Positions 8,528 to 17,142 of a stretch of 57,297 nucleotides of DNA are shown piece by piece (position 1 is the stretch's first letter; each line of letters begins with the position of its first letter). The position numbers and the translations under genes were made by a program. The notes beneath the pieces are model-generated. The model saw only the letters and a list, made by a program, of their open reading frames with translations, did not search any database and was not told where the DNA came from. Source of the DNA: Williamwhitmania sp. (GTDB lineage: Bacteria; Bacteroidota; Bacteroidia; Bacteroidales; Williamwhitmaniaceae); NCBI GenBank assembly GCA_035529935.1, contig DATKVT010000021.1, positions 1-57,297 of the forward strand. The letters are read 5' to 3'.

Positions 8528-8743
8528 ATGGATAAGTTTAAAGCACAGATGGCTGAAATTCTTGAAGTTGATGATTTTAATTTGAGTGATGAACTTAAGT
8601 CGTTTGAATGTTGGGATTCATTAACCATACTTTCAATTATTGCCTTTGCAGGCGATAGCTATAATGTTGCTTTGTCGGCAAACGATGTTATTGGATCGAA
8701 AACAGTTGGAGGTCTTTACGAACTGATTAATAGCAAAAAATAG
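8528..8743 (+). CDS. Acyl carrier protein 2 of the cassette
   Basis: A 71-residue ACP with the phosphopantetheine serine at Ser31 in CWDSLTIL. The rest (ANDVIGSKTVGGLYELI) matches helix IV and the end of the fold. It is clearly different in sequence from the first carrier at 7215-7448, so it is not a recent duplicate. The last base of its stop codon is the first base of the GTG start of the following reductase. Confidence 0.83.
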   Translation: MDKFKAQMAEILEVDDFNLSDELKSFECWDSLTILSIIAFAGDSYNVALSANDVIGSKTVGGLYELINSKK

Positions 8744-9507
8744 TGAGCAGCTTTAATCCCTTTTCTCTTGAAGGTCGACGCATACTAGTTACTGGTGCTG
8801 CCTCGGGTATTGGCAAGGCCACAAGCATTATGCTTTCAAAGCTTGGTGCCAAGCTTTTGCTTATCGATATAAATCGAGAAGGTTTGCTGGAAACCAAGCA
8901 GCTCTGTAGCACTGACGATCAAATATTAGCCTTCGACCTTGTCGATTTTCCCAAGCTAAAGGCTGAAGTGTTGGAAATGGTTTTAAACTTTGGCAAGCTG
9001 AACGGAGTAGTGCACCTAGCCGGCAAGTCATATATTGCTCCGTTGAAATCGATAAGCGAGGAAAAGTGTTTTGACGTTTTTACCCTTAATACATACTCGG
9101 CCCTTGAATTGGCTAAGTTATTTATTAACAGGAACATTTATGCGGGCGAGAAGGGCTCTATCGTATTGGTTTCGTCCGTTTATGGAATTGTGGGATCTCC
9201 CGCAAATGTGGGTTATGCCATGAGTAAGTCTGCCTTGCTCGGAATAACAAAATCGCTTGCAATGGAGTTGGCAGGTAAGGGGATTAGAGTAAACTGTGTT
9301 GCTCCTGGATTTGTGAAGACCAACATGCTAAATTCGGCAAGTGAACTTTTTGATGCCAACTACGCAGAAACATTAAACCGCTTACATCCTTTGGGTATTG
9401 GAGAACCGGATGACGTTGCCAGCTCCATTGCTTATCTGCTTTCGGATGCCGCAAAATGGGTGACTGGGGCTGTTTTCAATATCGATGGCGGGTTTACTGC
9501 ACAATAG
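8743..9507 (+). CDS. Short-chain dehydrogenase/reductase 1 (FabG-like)
   Basis: A 254-residue classical SDR. The NAD(P) motif is TGAASGIG, the catalytic Tyr and Lys lie in YAMSK, and the C-terminus IDGGFTAQ is typical. It starts with GTG, sharing one base with the stop of the ACP gene, which points to coupled translation. FabG-type enzymes reduce 3-oxoacyl-ACP to 3-hydroxyacyl-ACP. Here the substrate is presumably the product of the KAS III-like enzyme. It could instead reduce a keto group on a sugar, which sequence alone does not exclude. Confidence 0.85.
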   Translation: MSSFNPFSLEGRRILVTGAASGIGKATSIMLSKLGAKLLLIDINREGLLETKQLCSTDDQILAFDLVDFPKLKAEVLEMVLNFGKLNGVVHLAGKSYIAPLKSISEEKCFDVFTLNTYSALELAKLFINRNIYAGEKGSIVLVSSVYGIVGSPANVGYAMSKSALLGITKSLAMELAGKGIRVNCVAPGFVKTNMLNSASELFDANYAETLNRLHPLGIGEPDDVASSIAYLLSDAAKWVTGAVFNIDGGFTAQ

Positions 9508-9516
9508 CTCATACCT

Positions 9517-10269
9517 ATGGAAGAAAAAAAGCAATTTATACTCGTTACCGGTGCCTCATCGGGTATTGGTAGGCATATTGCCATTAGCCTTTCCAAGAAC
9601 CATAACGTAATTCTGAATGGGAGAAACCAAGAAAGGCTAATGGAGGTAAAGGGTATGTGCTCAAATGCCAACTCGCAGCTAATTTTTAATTTCGATTTAA
9701 GCGGTGTTGAAAAATTGGAGGCAGAGCTATCAGCCTTTATTCAAAATAGCAATATTGAAATTACCCAATTTGTTCACTGCGCGGGCTTTATGAAGATGGT
9801 CCCGCTAAAGATGATCACTTTGGAAACCCTAACTTCAACCTATTCAACCAATACGATTTCTGCTGTGCTGATTCTTAAGGCACTTACCAATCGTAAGAGT
9901 AATAATTCGGCCCTTCGGAGTGCCGTGTTTATATCCAGTAACGTTAGTAATTTTGGTGCAAAGGCTTTTAGTGCTTATGCCTCCTCAAAGGCAGCCCTCG
10001 ATTCTATGATGAGGTGCCTAGCCGTTGAGTTAGCACCCAAAGTGAGGATAAATTCTGTGCTACCCGGAGCCATCCATACTGAAATGACCAGCACTATATT
10101 CGAAAACGCTGAAACGCTTGAAAGAATGCTCAGCAGCTATCCACTTGGAGAGGGAAAACCTGAAGATATTTGTTCAATGGTTGAGTTTCTGCTTTCAGAG
10201 AAATCACGCTGGATAACGGGTCAGCAATTTACCGTTGATGGGGGGAGAACCATTAATATTTCCGGTTAG
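9517..10269 (+). CDS. Short-chain dehydrogenase/reductase 2 (FabG-like)
   Basis: A 250-residue classical SDR with TGASSGIG near the N-terminus, YASSK as the catalytic Tyr/Lys motif, and a C-terminal FTVDGGRTI. It begins 9 bases after the first SDR, but the two are only moderately similar, so each may act on a different keto group or set a different stereocentre. No dehydratase or enoyl reductase is encoded nearby, so any chain produced should keep its hydroxyl groups. Confidence 0.85.
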   Translation: MEEKKQFILVTGASSGIGRHIAISLSKNHNVILNGRNQERLMEVKGMCSNANSQLIFNFDLSGVEKLEAELSAFIQNSNIEITQFVHCAGFMKMVPLKMITLETLTSTYSTNTISAVLILKALTNRKSNNSALRSAVFISSNVSNFGAKAFSAYASSKAALDSMMRCLAVELAPKVRINSVLPGAIHTEMTSTIFENAETLERMLSSYPLGEGKPEDICSMVEFLLSEKSRWITGQQFTVDGGRTINISG

Positions 10270-10271
10270 AA

Positions 10272-10901
10272 ATGGCATGTGTTGTTTCTAGAATTGAAAA
10301 TCGACCGATTCCCTCCAACAGCTTTGTCATTAGTAAGAATGGATATCGGTCGTGCGTTATCATCGACCCTGGAACGAGTGACTGCGAGGAGCTGATAACC
10401 TACCTTAACGATAATAATTTAGCACCGGAGTATATTTTGTTAACCCATGAGCATTTTGACCATGTTTGGGGAGTAAATAGGTTGAAAGATAGCTATGGCT
10501 GCAGCATCGTTAGTTCGAAAATCTGTTCCGAGAAAATCGTTGATCGGAAAAAGAATATGTCCCTGTTTTACGATCAAGTTGGGTTTGAAACCTATCCGGC
10601 TGATATTTTAGTTGATAACGGTATTACCATAAGTTGGAACGATTCCATCATCGAAGCTTTTGAAACGCCTGGCCATACCGATGGTAGCTTGTGCTTTCAG
10701 ATAGAAAACTTCCTGTTCACTGGCGACACCATAATAAAGGACCTAAAAACCGTGGTTAAGCTACCCACCGGGAGCAAGGGCAAGCTCAAGGAATCATTTT
10801 CGTTTCTTGAGAATAAAATGAAGGGGAAGCAAATAGTTGTTTACCCTGGTCACGGCGAAAGTTTTATGTTTGATGAAATTAAGTTCAGTGACCTTCTTTA
10901 A
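10272..10901 (+). CDS. Metallo-beta-lactamase-fold hydrolase (glyoxalase II-like)
   Basis: A 209-residue MBL-fold protein. The metal-binding motif is THEHFDH, with further ligands in TPGHTDGS, FTGDTI and YPGHGES, as in YcbL/glyoxalase II thioesterases. It starts 2 bases after the stop of the second SDR. In this setting it may be a thioesterase that releases or edits acyl groups bound to ACP or CoA; that is inferred from the company it keeps. Confidence 0.82.
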   Translation: MACVVSRIENRPIPSNSFVISKNGYRSCVIIDPGTSDCEELITYLNDNNLAPEYILLTHEHFDHVWGVNRLKDSYGCSIVSSKICSEKIVDRKKNMSLFYDQVGFETYPADILVDNGITISWNDSIIEAFETPGHTDGSLCFQIENFLFTGDTIIKDLKTVVKLPTGSKGKLKESFSFLENKMKGKQIVVYPGHGESFMFDEIKFSDLL

Positions 10902-10978
10902 AGGAAGATTAACCGAAACTAATCGATCCTGTTGTTTTCGTTTTTAGGCCTTTTTCAGTCTTAACAAAAAATTTCAAA

Positions 10979-11644
10979 ATGAAGAACATTATCATACTTG
11001 GAACTGGCGCCGTTGCGGCTGAACTTACATCCTATATCGACGACAATAACAGCAAAGTTGAATTGGATAAACAAACGAATATTGTTGGCTATATCGAGTA
11101 TGCATACAATATTGAAAAGTACTATGCTAGGTATAATCTTAAGGCACCTGTACTTTGTGATATTGATTCTTTTGTGCCTGACGAAAACGTAGAGGTTCTA
11201 GTAGGTATATCGGATATACCTTTTCGAAATACAATGATTAATCGATTGCTGGAAAAGGGTGCAGTGCTAGCAAGTTTTATTCACTCCTCCGTTATTATGC
11301 CGGCATCAACCAAAATTGGCAAGGGAAATATTATTTATCCTTTTTGTATCATCGGTCCAAATACTGCTATCGGTGATTTTAACTTTATTACCTCCTACAG
11401 CTTTATTAGCCACGATTGCACGGTGGGGAATGGAAATTTTCTGTCCACTGCAGGGATTGCAGGCCGGGTTAAGGTGGGAGACAACAATTTTTTTGGGATA
11501 CGCGCCACCGTAATCCCGCACATCGAAATTGGGAACAACAATACCATACAAGCCGGTATGGTGGTGGACAAGCACATTGGGGACAACTCTACCATTTTTT
11601 ACCGCTACAAAGAACAAGTTATCGCAATTCCGAAAGTTGACTAA
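10979..11644 (+). CDS. NeuD/PglD-like sugar O/N-acyltransferase
   Basis: A 221-residue protein with an N-terminal Rossmann-like half (IILGTGAVAAEL) and a C-terminal left-handed beta-helix of hexapeptide repeats (IGKGNI, IGPNTA, VGNGNF, VGDNNF, IGNNNT). The histidine in FISHDCTVG corresponds to the catalytic base of PglD-type enzymes. Relatives acetylate amino sugars or sialic acids. As the last gene of the operon it may hand the acyl group made upstream, or a simple acetyl, to the sugar. The GxGxxG-like start and overall length are normal. Confidence 0.78.
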   Translation: MKNIIILGTGAVAAELTSYIDDNNSKVELDKQTNIVGYIEYAYNIEKYYARYNLKAPVLCDIDSFVPDENVEVLVGISDIPFRNTMINRLLEKGAVLASFIHSSVIMPASTKIGKGNIIYPFCIIGPNTAIGDFNFITSYSFISHDCTVGNGNFLSTAGIAGRVKVGDNNFFGIRATVIPHIEIGNNNTIQAGMVVDKHIGDNSTIFYRYKEQVIAIPKVD

Positions 11645-11698
11645 TTTACGTCAGTTCGATGTAGGGTGACCTTTTAGTGGCTTATTTATTACTTTCGG

Positions 11699-11729
11699 TT
11701 TGATCTTTTCTTTATTAGAATTACTTTTG
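11699..11729 (+). promoter_or_regulatory. Promoter of the wbpP-rml-wzx operon (copy 2 of the duplicated promoter/leader)
   Basis: TTTG at 11,699-11,702, a 19-base spacer, then a perfect TACTTTTG at 11,722-11,729. It is the best match to the Bacteroidota consensus in the window and has exactly the spacing of the promoter at 4702-4732. Confidence 0.75.
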
Positions 11730-11784
11730 TCTGCCTTATTTCAAGCAGTCTTTTGTGGGACTGAGAAGGCGAAGCTGTATCAAA
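11730..11784 (+). repeat. Conserved leader element, copy 2
   Basis: This matches 4733-4787 at 51 of 55 positions. The inverted repeat CTGC...GCAG is at 11,731-11,748, the alternative hairpin CAGTC...GACTG at 11,746-11,763, and the invariant GGCGAAGCTG block at 11,768-11,777. A further TATTTTTG (11,795-11,802) lies between this element and the gene and could be a second -7 box, but no -33 partner is seen. Confidence 0.8.
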
Positions 11785-11860
11785 TAGGATGAGCTATTTT
11801 TGTACCAATATAGGTATCAGCAATATCCGTCTTTAGTTAAATAAGATTCTATTGTTTTCA

Positions 11861-12856
11861 ATGCTTTATCCAACTTTAACAAATAGGAGTATTCTTGTAA
11901 CCGGCGGAGCAGGGTTTATTGGCTCTAACCTCTGTGAGGAGCTGCTTCGTCAAGGGAATAGAGTGACCTGCTTGGATAATTTCTCCACCGGTAAGCAAGT
12001 TAACATTGCTTCATTTCTAGAGAACCCAAATTTTGTGCTCATAAACGGTGATATTCGTAATTATGAAGATTGCCAAAGAGCTGTTGCTGGTGTTGACCTT
12101 GTTTTTCATGAGGCAGCCCTTGGGAGCGTTCCACGCTCGATAAATGATCCGATAACGACCACGGACGTAAACATAGGCGGATTTGTAAAGATGCTTTTTG
12201 CGGCTAAGGAGCAGGGTGTGAAGCGTTTCATCTATGCTGCGAGCTCATCTACTTATGGCGATCATCCCGCCTTGCCAAAGGTGGAAGAGCATATAGGGAA
12301 GCCACTTTCGCCCTATGCCATTACCAAGTATGTAAACGAGCTGTATGCCGAAAATTTTGGCAAGCTATATGGAATAGAGACCATTGGTTTAAGATATTTC
12401 AATGTTTTTGGGAAGCGGCAGGACCCCGATGGCGCCTATGCAGCCGTTATTCCAAAGTTTGTAAAAATGCTAATCGAGCATGAGCAACCAATAATCAATG
12501 GGGATGGAAATCATTCACGCGATTTTACCCATATCGAAAATGTGGTTCTAATGAATTTACTCGCTGCGACTACACAAACTAAAGCGGCAGTAAATCAGGT
12601 TTTTAACGCTGCCTGTGGTGAAAGGAATACGCTTAACCAGCTTGTTACCTATCTTAAGGAGTTTTTAGGTGAGTACGATTCCGAAATCAAGAGGATTGAA
12701 CCAGTATTTGGCAAAGAGCGGGAGGGAGATGTTCGACATTCGTTGGCTAGCATTGAAAAGGCCCAGAGGCTTTTGGGTTATAAGCCCATCCATCTGTTTA
12801 AGGAGGGGCTGAGTCTCTCAACTTCATGGTATTACCAATTGCTTGTCAATCAATAA
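11861..12856 (+). CDS. wbpP: UDP-N-acetylglucosamine 4-epimerase, WbpP/TviC/Gne type
   Basis: A 331-residue extended SDR epimerase with [11 protein letters not shown] at the N-terminus, the catalytic motif YAITK and a preceding SSSTYG. The stretches DNFSTG and [23 protein letters not shown] are typical of WbpP/TviC proteins, which interconvert UDP-GlcNAc and UDP-GalNAc (or the uronic acids). I start at the ATG at 11,861; an in-frame TTG nine bases earlier is a poorer candidate. The gene is first in an operon with a strong promoter. Confidence 0.85.
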   Translation: MLYPTLTNRSILVTGGAGFIGSNLCEELLRQGNRVTCLDNFSTGKQVNIASFLENPNFVLINGDIRNYEDCQRAVAGVDLVFHEAALGSVPRSINDPITTTDVNIGGFVKMLFAAKEQGVKRFIYAASSSTYGDHPALPKVEEHIGKPLSPYAITKYVNELYAENFGKLYGIETIGLRYFNVFGKRQDPDGAYAAVIPKFVKMLIEHEQPIINGDGNHSRDFTHIENVVLMNLLAATTQTKAAVNQVFNAACGERNTLNQLVTYLKEFLGEYDSEIKRIEPVFGKEREGDVRHSLASIEKAQRLLGYKPIHLFKEGLSLSTSWYYQLLVNQ

Positions 12857-12875
12857 TAACCATAAATCAAATCAA

Positions 12876-13754
12876 ATGAAAGGTATCGTATTAGCAGGTG
12901 GGGCAGGCACACGTCTTTTCCCAATTACAAAGGGAGTTTCGAAACAGATGCTTCCAATTTATGATAAGCCGATGATTTACTACCCCTTATCTGTGCTAAT
13001 GCTTGCAGGGATTAGGGAGATTTTAATTATTTCCACTCCTGATGATTTACCCGGATTTAGACGCTTGCTTGGTGATGGCTCCGATTATGGGGTATCCCTC
13101 TCTTACGCCGAACAGCCTAGCCCCGATGGGTTGGCTCAGGCCTTTATTATTGGCGAGAAGTTTATTGGTACCGATAGCGTTTGCCTAGTGCTGGGCGATA
13201 ACATATTTCATGGACACGGATTTACAGGCTTACTGGAGAGTGCAAGAGTAAATGTTGAAAAAGACGCTGCTGCCACGGTATTTGGCTACTGGGTAAACGA
13301 TCCCGAACGTTATGGAGTGGCAGAGTTTGATGCCAGCGGTAGGGTTACCAGCATTGAGGAAAAACCGGAACATCCAAAGTCGAACTATGCTGTTGTGGGA
13401 CTTTACTTTTATACCAACGACGTGGTTAAGGTGGCCAAGAGCATCAAGCCCTCTGCTCGAGGAGAGCTGGAGATAACTACTGTTAATCAGGAGTATCTCA
13501 AGCAAAATCGCTTAAATGTGGAGTTAATGGGGCGTGGGTTTACTTGGCTCGATACGGGAACGCATGAGTCTTTGGCCGAAGCCAGTAACTATGTGGAGAC
13601 CATTGAGCATAGGCAAGGCCTCAAAATCGCCTGCCTCGAGGAGATTGCCTTCAGCAAGGGGTGGATCACCAAGGAGCGCCTTCTGGAGTTGGCGCAACCC
13701 ATGATTAAGAACCAGTATGGGCAATATCTGGTTAGCTTGGTGGAGAAGAAATAG
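12876..13754 (+). CDS. rmlA: Glucose-1-phosphate thymidylyltransferase
   Basis: A 292-residue RmlA with the nucleotide-binding [11 protein letters not shown] at the N-terminus, then [17 protein letters not shown] and the [10 protein letters not shown] metal/sugar site. It makes dTDP-glucose from glucose-1-phosphate and dTTP, the first step to dTDP-L-rhamnose and related deoxysugars. The ATG at 12,876 gives the canonical MKGIVLAGG start; the frame is open upstream only through a TTG. rmlB and rmlD are not in this window. Confidence 0.93.
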   Translation: MKGIVLAGGAGTRLFPITKGVSKQMLPIYDKPMIYYPLSVLMLAGIREILIISTPDDLPGFRRLLGDGSDYGVSLSYAEQPSPDGLAQAFIIGEKFIGTDSVCLVLGDNIFHGHGFTGLLESARVNVEKDAAATVFGYWVNDPERYGVAEFDASGRVTSIEEKPEHPKSNYAVVGLYFYTNDVVKVAKSIKPSARGELEITTVNQEYLKQNRLNVELMGRGFTWLDTGTHESLAEASNYVETIEHRQGLKIACLEEIAFSKGWITKERLLELAQPMIKNQYGQYLVSLVEKK

Positions 13755-13841
13755 ATGCTTAATTAGGGGATTAGCTGTTTAGGTTATTAGGTAATTAGGT
13801 TTTTTGGTTATTAGGTATTAGGAAAGCCTTTCACAAATAAC

Positions 13842-13855
13842 CCCGATAAATCGGG
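13842..13855. repeat. Small palindrome in a low-complexity intergenic stretch
   Basis: The gap between rmlA and rmlC (13,755-13,915) begins with loosely repeated TTAGG/TTATTAGG words (about 13,764-13,822). It then has this CCCGA/TCGGG hairpin with a TAAA loop, and ends in a heptamer array. I see no gene in it. Confidence 0.5.
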
Positions 13856-13872
13856 ATCTTCACTGCGCTTCG

Positions 13873-13914
13873 ACTCATAACTCACAACTCACAACTCACA
13901 ACTCATCACTCACA
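13873..13914. repeat. Tandem heptamer array directly upstream of rmlC
   Basis: Six consecutive 7-base units of the form ACTCAYM (three are exactly ACTCACA). They end one base before the rmlC ATG. On the minus strand the unit reads GTGAGTT-like, the same family as the GTGARNN heptamers at 26,198-26,232. Confidence 0.85.
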
Positions 13915-13915
13915 A

Positions 13916-14482
13916 ATGAACGTTATTGAAACATCAATTCCCGAGGTTAAAATTATAGAACCTAGAGTTTTTGTTGATAGCCGTGGTCTGTTTTTTGAAT
14001 CGCACTCACATAAACAATTTATTGAAAAGGTTTGTAATACCACTTTTTTACAAGATAATGAGTCTCATTCTCAGTATGGAGTTCTTCGTGGTATGCACTA
14101 TCAGCTATCACCATACAGCCAATCGAAGTTGGTTCGAGTGGTTGTAGGAAAGGTTTTGGATGTGGCAGTGGATATGCGGAAGGGCTCACCAACCTTTGGA
14201 AAGTATGTGGCCGTTGAACTTTCGGATGAAAACAAGAGGCAACTCTTTGTTCCACGAGGTTTTGCGCACGGCTTCTTAACACTGTCGGAAAAAGCCATTT
14301 TTCAGTATAAGTGTGATGCATACTATGTTCCAAACCAGGAGGGCGCTTTCATGTGGGATGATCCAACGGTAAATATTCAGTGGCCGATAGATCCCGGTAA
14401 GATAATACTATCGGATAAGGACAAGGTTTTGCCTTTGTTTGAGGAGGCGGTAGCATTTGACTATGCCGAGAGTTTGTATTAA
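13916..14482 (+). CDS. rmlC: dTDP-4-dehydrorhamnose 3,5-epimerase
   Basis: A 188-residue cupin-fold epimerase. Family motifs include FVDSRGLFFESH, LRGMHYQ (containing the catalytic His), KLVRVVVGKVLDVAVD and PRGFAHGFLTLS. It converts dTDP-4-keto-6-deoxyglucose to the L-lyxo isomer on the way to dTDP-L-rhamnose. The start codon sits against a heptamer array (13,873-13,914), so repeat slippage would change its upstream spacing but not its reading frame. Its partner rmlA is immediately upstream. Confidence 0.93.
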   Translation: MNVIETSIPEVKIIEPRVFVDSRGLFFESHSHKQFIEKVCNTTFLQDNESHSQYGVLRGMHYQLSPYSQSKLVRVVVGKVLDVAVDMRKGSPTFGKYVAVELSDENKRQLFVPRGFAHGFLTLSEKAIFQYKCDAYYVPNQEGAFMWDDPTVNIQWPIDPGKIILSDKDKVLPLFEEAVAFDYAESLY

Positions 14483-14579
14483 ATTCAGTTGGTAGTTGAA
14501 GAACGAGCAATGGCTCAATTGTGTTACAAATTGTGATTGCAAAAAAAATATGAGATTAAGTAATCTAATCGATAACATG

Positions 14580-14613
14580 TTTGATTATTTTCTTGGTTTT
14601 TATGGTATTTTTG
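14580..14613 (+). promoter_or_regulatory. Possible internal promoter before the flippase gene
   Basis: TTTG at 14,580-14,583, a 22-base gap, then a perfect TATTTTTG at 14,606-14,613, about 40 bases before the wzx start. It would let the AT-rich wzx/wzy block be transcribed apart from the upstream genes. Confidence 0.5.
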
Positions 14614-14653
14614 GAATCAATTCCTTGTTAAAATGTTTATTTTATAAATAAAG

Positions 14654-15904
14654 ATGATAAATAGAGTAAAATCTATAGTAAATAAAAATAGAGTAATATT
14701 TGAGAACTTTTCGTTTCTAAGTATGCTGCAAGTGTCAAACTTGCTCATATTTATGCTTACTATACCGTATCTTTTTAGGGTCTTAGGGAAGGAAAATTAT
14801 GGACTAGTTGTATTTGCTCAAACTATTGCCTTATACTTTACTATTATCGTAAGTTTTGGATTTAACGTTACTGCTACTCGTGATATTTCCATACATCGTG
14901 GAGATAATGCAAAGATTGGAGATGTTATTTCCGCTATTTTATCGCTTAAGTTGCTTTTTTTCTTTATTTCGCTAGCGATTATTTCAATACTTATAATATT
15001 TATTCCACTACTGAATGCTCATCCAAAAGTCTTTTACCTCTCAATGCTAGTTTGCCTCAGTGAGGCACTTTTCCCAATTTGGTATTTCCAGGGAATAGAA
15101 AAAATGAAATATATCACCTTCATTAATGTGGCAACACGAGTTGCGTCTGCATTGTTAATATTTGCTTTTGTAAAAGAGGCAACCGACTACTATTTAGTCC
15201 CGCTATTTTTAGGACTGGGAACTGTATCGGGGGCATTAATTGGATTATACATCGTATTCAGAGTACACAATAATCGATTTAGATGGTTAACCAAACTTGA
15301 ATTAACCAGTTGCATTCGCGATAATATTCCGCTCTTTATATCAAATGTATCTTCCCAAGTATACGTGAATGCAAATAAGCTAATAGTAGGCTCTTTTCTC
15401 GGTATGCAGGATGTAGCAATATATGACATCGCTGATAAAGTAGTAAATCTACTCAAAGTGCCCATTTTTTTGGTAGGGCAAACATTATTTCCTCGAATTT
15501 CTCGCGATAAGGATGTTCGATTTGTGAAAAAGGCAATGAGTTTGGTTTTTACATTCTTTGTAGTTGTGTACTCTGGACTGTTTCTCTTTTCTGTTCAGAT
15601 TATCCATCTGTTTAGTGGGACTAATAATCCTGAAGCAATATCCTTACTTCGTTTGCTTGGGTTAACTATTCTTCCAATAAGCGTTGGCCTATTCTTTAAC
15701 GATTTACTATTGGTTCCTTTTGGTTTTTTAAGGGATTATGCGAAACTGCGTTCGTCCTCCGTGGTTGTTTATCTTGTATCAATTGGGATTTTAATAATGT
15801 TAAATCAGGTGGGGTTGTTTCAACTGGCGGGTGTTATTATTTTAGTGGAATCTTTTGTTTTAGGATATTCCGTGTTTTTATGTAGAAAAAACAAAGTTTA
15901 TTAA
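14654..15904 (+). CDS. wzx: Oligosaccharide flippase, Wzx family
   Basis: A 416-residue polytopic membrane protein with roughly 12 hydrophobic segments. The N-terminal pattern FLSMLQVSNLLIFMLTIPYLFRVLGKENYGLVVFAQ... is characteristic of the polysaccharide biosynthesis MOP/Wzx family. It should flip the lipid-linked repeat unit across the inner membrane. The start of the next gene overlaps its stop (15,904). From here to about 19,268 the DNA is markedly more AT-rich than the flanks, as is common for wzx, wzy and transferase genes of O-antigen loci. Confidence 0.85.
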   Translation: MINRVKSIVNKNRVIFENFSFLSMLQVSNLLIFMLTIPYLFRVLGKENYGLVVFAQTIALYFTIIVSFGFNVTATRDISIHRGDNAKIGDVISAILSLKLLFFFISLAIISILIIFIPLLNAHPKVFYLSMLVCLSEALFPIWYFQGIEKMKYITFINVATRVASALLIFAFVKEATDYYLVPLFLGLGTVSGALIGLYIVFRVHNNRFRWLTKLELTSCIRDNIPLFISNVSSQVYVNANKLIVGSFLGMQDVAIYDIADKVVNLLKVPIFLVGQTLFPRISRDKDVRFVKKAMSLVFTFFVVVYSGLFLFSVQIIHLFSGTNNPEAISLLRLLGLTILPISVGLFFNDLLLVPFGFLRDYAKLRSSSVVVYLVSIGILIMLNQVGLFQLAGVIILVESFVLGYSVFLCRKNKVY

Positions 15905-17142
15905 TGATTACTATTGTGAAAATATTAAACTCAAAGATATCTAAGAAGATTTCTATTGATAATATTATTTTCTTTTTTTCGTCAATATTGTTATTTATTT
16001 GTGTTTTTGATCCTGCAGGTCTGTTATTTGGGATTAAGGATAAATTGTTTGTTTTAATTGTGTTGCTCTTTATTTCCAATATTTTTATAAAGAAGAGAAT
16101 TGCCATAAATGTTAATCTATTTGTTTATATTTTTGTTTTTAGTGTTGTATTGCCTTTGATTTCTTTAGTAACATATTTTGTATTTCAAAAATCGCATGGA
16201 GTTACAATTGATACAGGGATTCTAAAAACATTCCTATTTCTTTTATTCGGGTTTATCGTTTTTAGTTTTAAAAAGGATGTACTAAAAATATTTGTTACTT
16301 GGTTATGTATACTTTCTATTCTTATTATTGCTGTATATATTGTAATTAGAGTTTTTCCTAATTCGACAAATTCTTTCTTCCTATTTGGGAATAAGTATTT
16401 AATCTTTACTATTGCGATAAAATATTTGGCTGGATTTTCTGTGGTCCGTGTTTATTTTTGGACTTCACCGCTAATACTAATTGCAATTAGTTACTGTTTT
16501 TATTTTTACAGAAAAACAAGTAAAAAAAGATATTTAGTCTTAACAGTTGTTAACTTGTTAGGTCTGCTTTTAAGCGGTTCAAGAGCAAATTTTGTTGCTA
16601 GTATTTTTATTATTCCAATTATTTATTACTATTATTCTACGCCAATAAAAAAGATTTACCTGATGTTTGTTTTGTTGGTAATCATTGTAATTACAGGTTT
16701 AATCAAATATCACGTTATTTATGAAATGTTTTTCAATCCACTAGATGAATCAAATAAGGTAAAAATATTAATGGTTTCTGATTATATAAATATTTATCGG
16801 TCAAATATTCCAACTTTTTTATTTGGACAGGGTGTTGGTAGTGAGTTTTATATTCCTTCGCGACATATGACTCTAACCTTTTCTGAGTTAACATATTTTG
16901 AATTGTTTAGGCGTTTTGGTTTTGTATTAGGATCTATTTATTTGTATTTAATGATATATCCGATCAGGTTTTTAAAAAGAGACAATCAAGGTTGGCTGTA
17001 TCTTTCTTATCTACTGTATTTAGTTATTGCATTTTTTAATCCTTTTTATTTTTCTTCAACAGGTATTTTGTTTTTGTCAATTGTATTAGCTACTCATTAT
17101 AAATACTCAAATGAATCGAAAATCGATAATTATATTAGTTAA
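15904..17142 (+). CDS. wzy: Putative O-antigen polymerase, Wzy-like
   Basis: A 412-residue, very hydrophobic protein with about 10-12 predicted membrane segments. A short LLSGSRANFVASIF motif near residue 225 and a large loop follow, the layout of Wzy and O-antigen ligase proteins. Sequence identity in this family is low, so the call rests on topology and on the position between the flippase and two glycosyltransferases. It should polymerise repeat units in the periplasm. The end of the gene overlaps the next glycosyltransferase by 32 bases. Very AT-rich. Confidence 0.7.
   Translation: MITIVKILNSKISKKISIDNIIFFFSSILLFICVFDPAGLLFGIKDKLFVLIVLLFISNIFIKKRIAINVNLFVYIFVFSVVLPLISLVTYFVFQKSHGVTIDTGILKTFLFLLFGFIVFSFKKDVLKIFVTWLCILSILIIAVYIVIRVFPNSTNSFFLFGNKYLIFTIAIKYLAGFSVVRVYFWTSPLILIAISYCFYFYRKTSKKRYLVLTVVNLLGLLLSGSRANFVASIFIIPIIYYYYSTPIKKIYLMFVLLVIIVITGLIKYHVIYEMFFNPLDESNKVKILMVSDYINIYRSNIPTFLFGQGVGSEFYIPSRHMTLTFSELTYFELFRRFGFVLGSIYLYLMIYPIRFLKRDNQGWLYLSYLLYLVIAFFNPFYFSSTGILFLSIVLATHYKYSNESKIDNYIS

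Noticed and set aside
13755-13915. Repeated words before rmlC as a CRISPR array or attachment site
   Set aside because: Units are 7 bases with no spacers, and there are no cas, integrase or transposase genes nearby.
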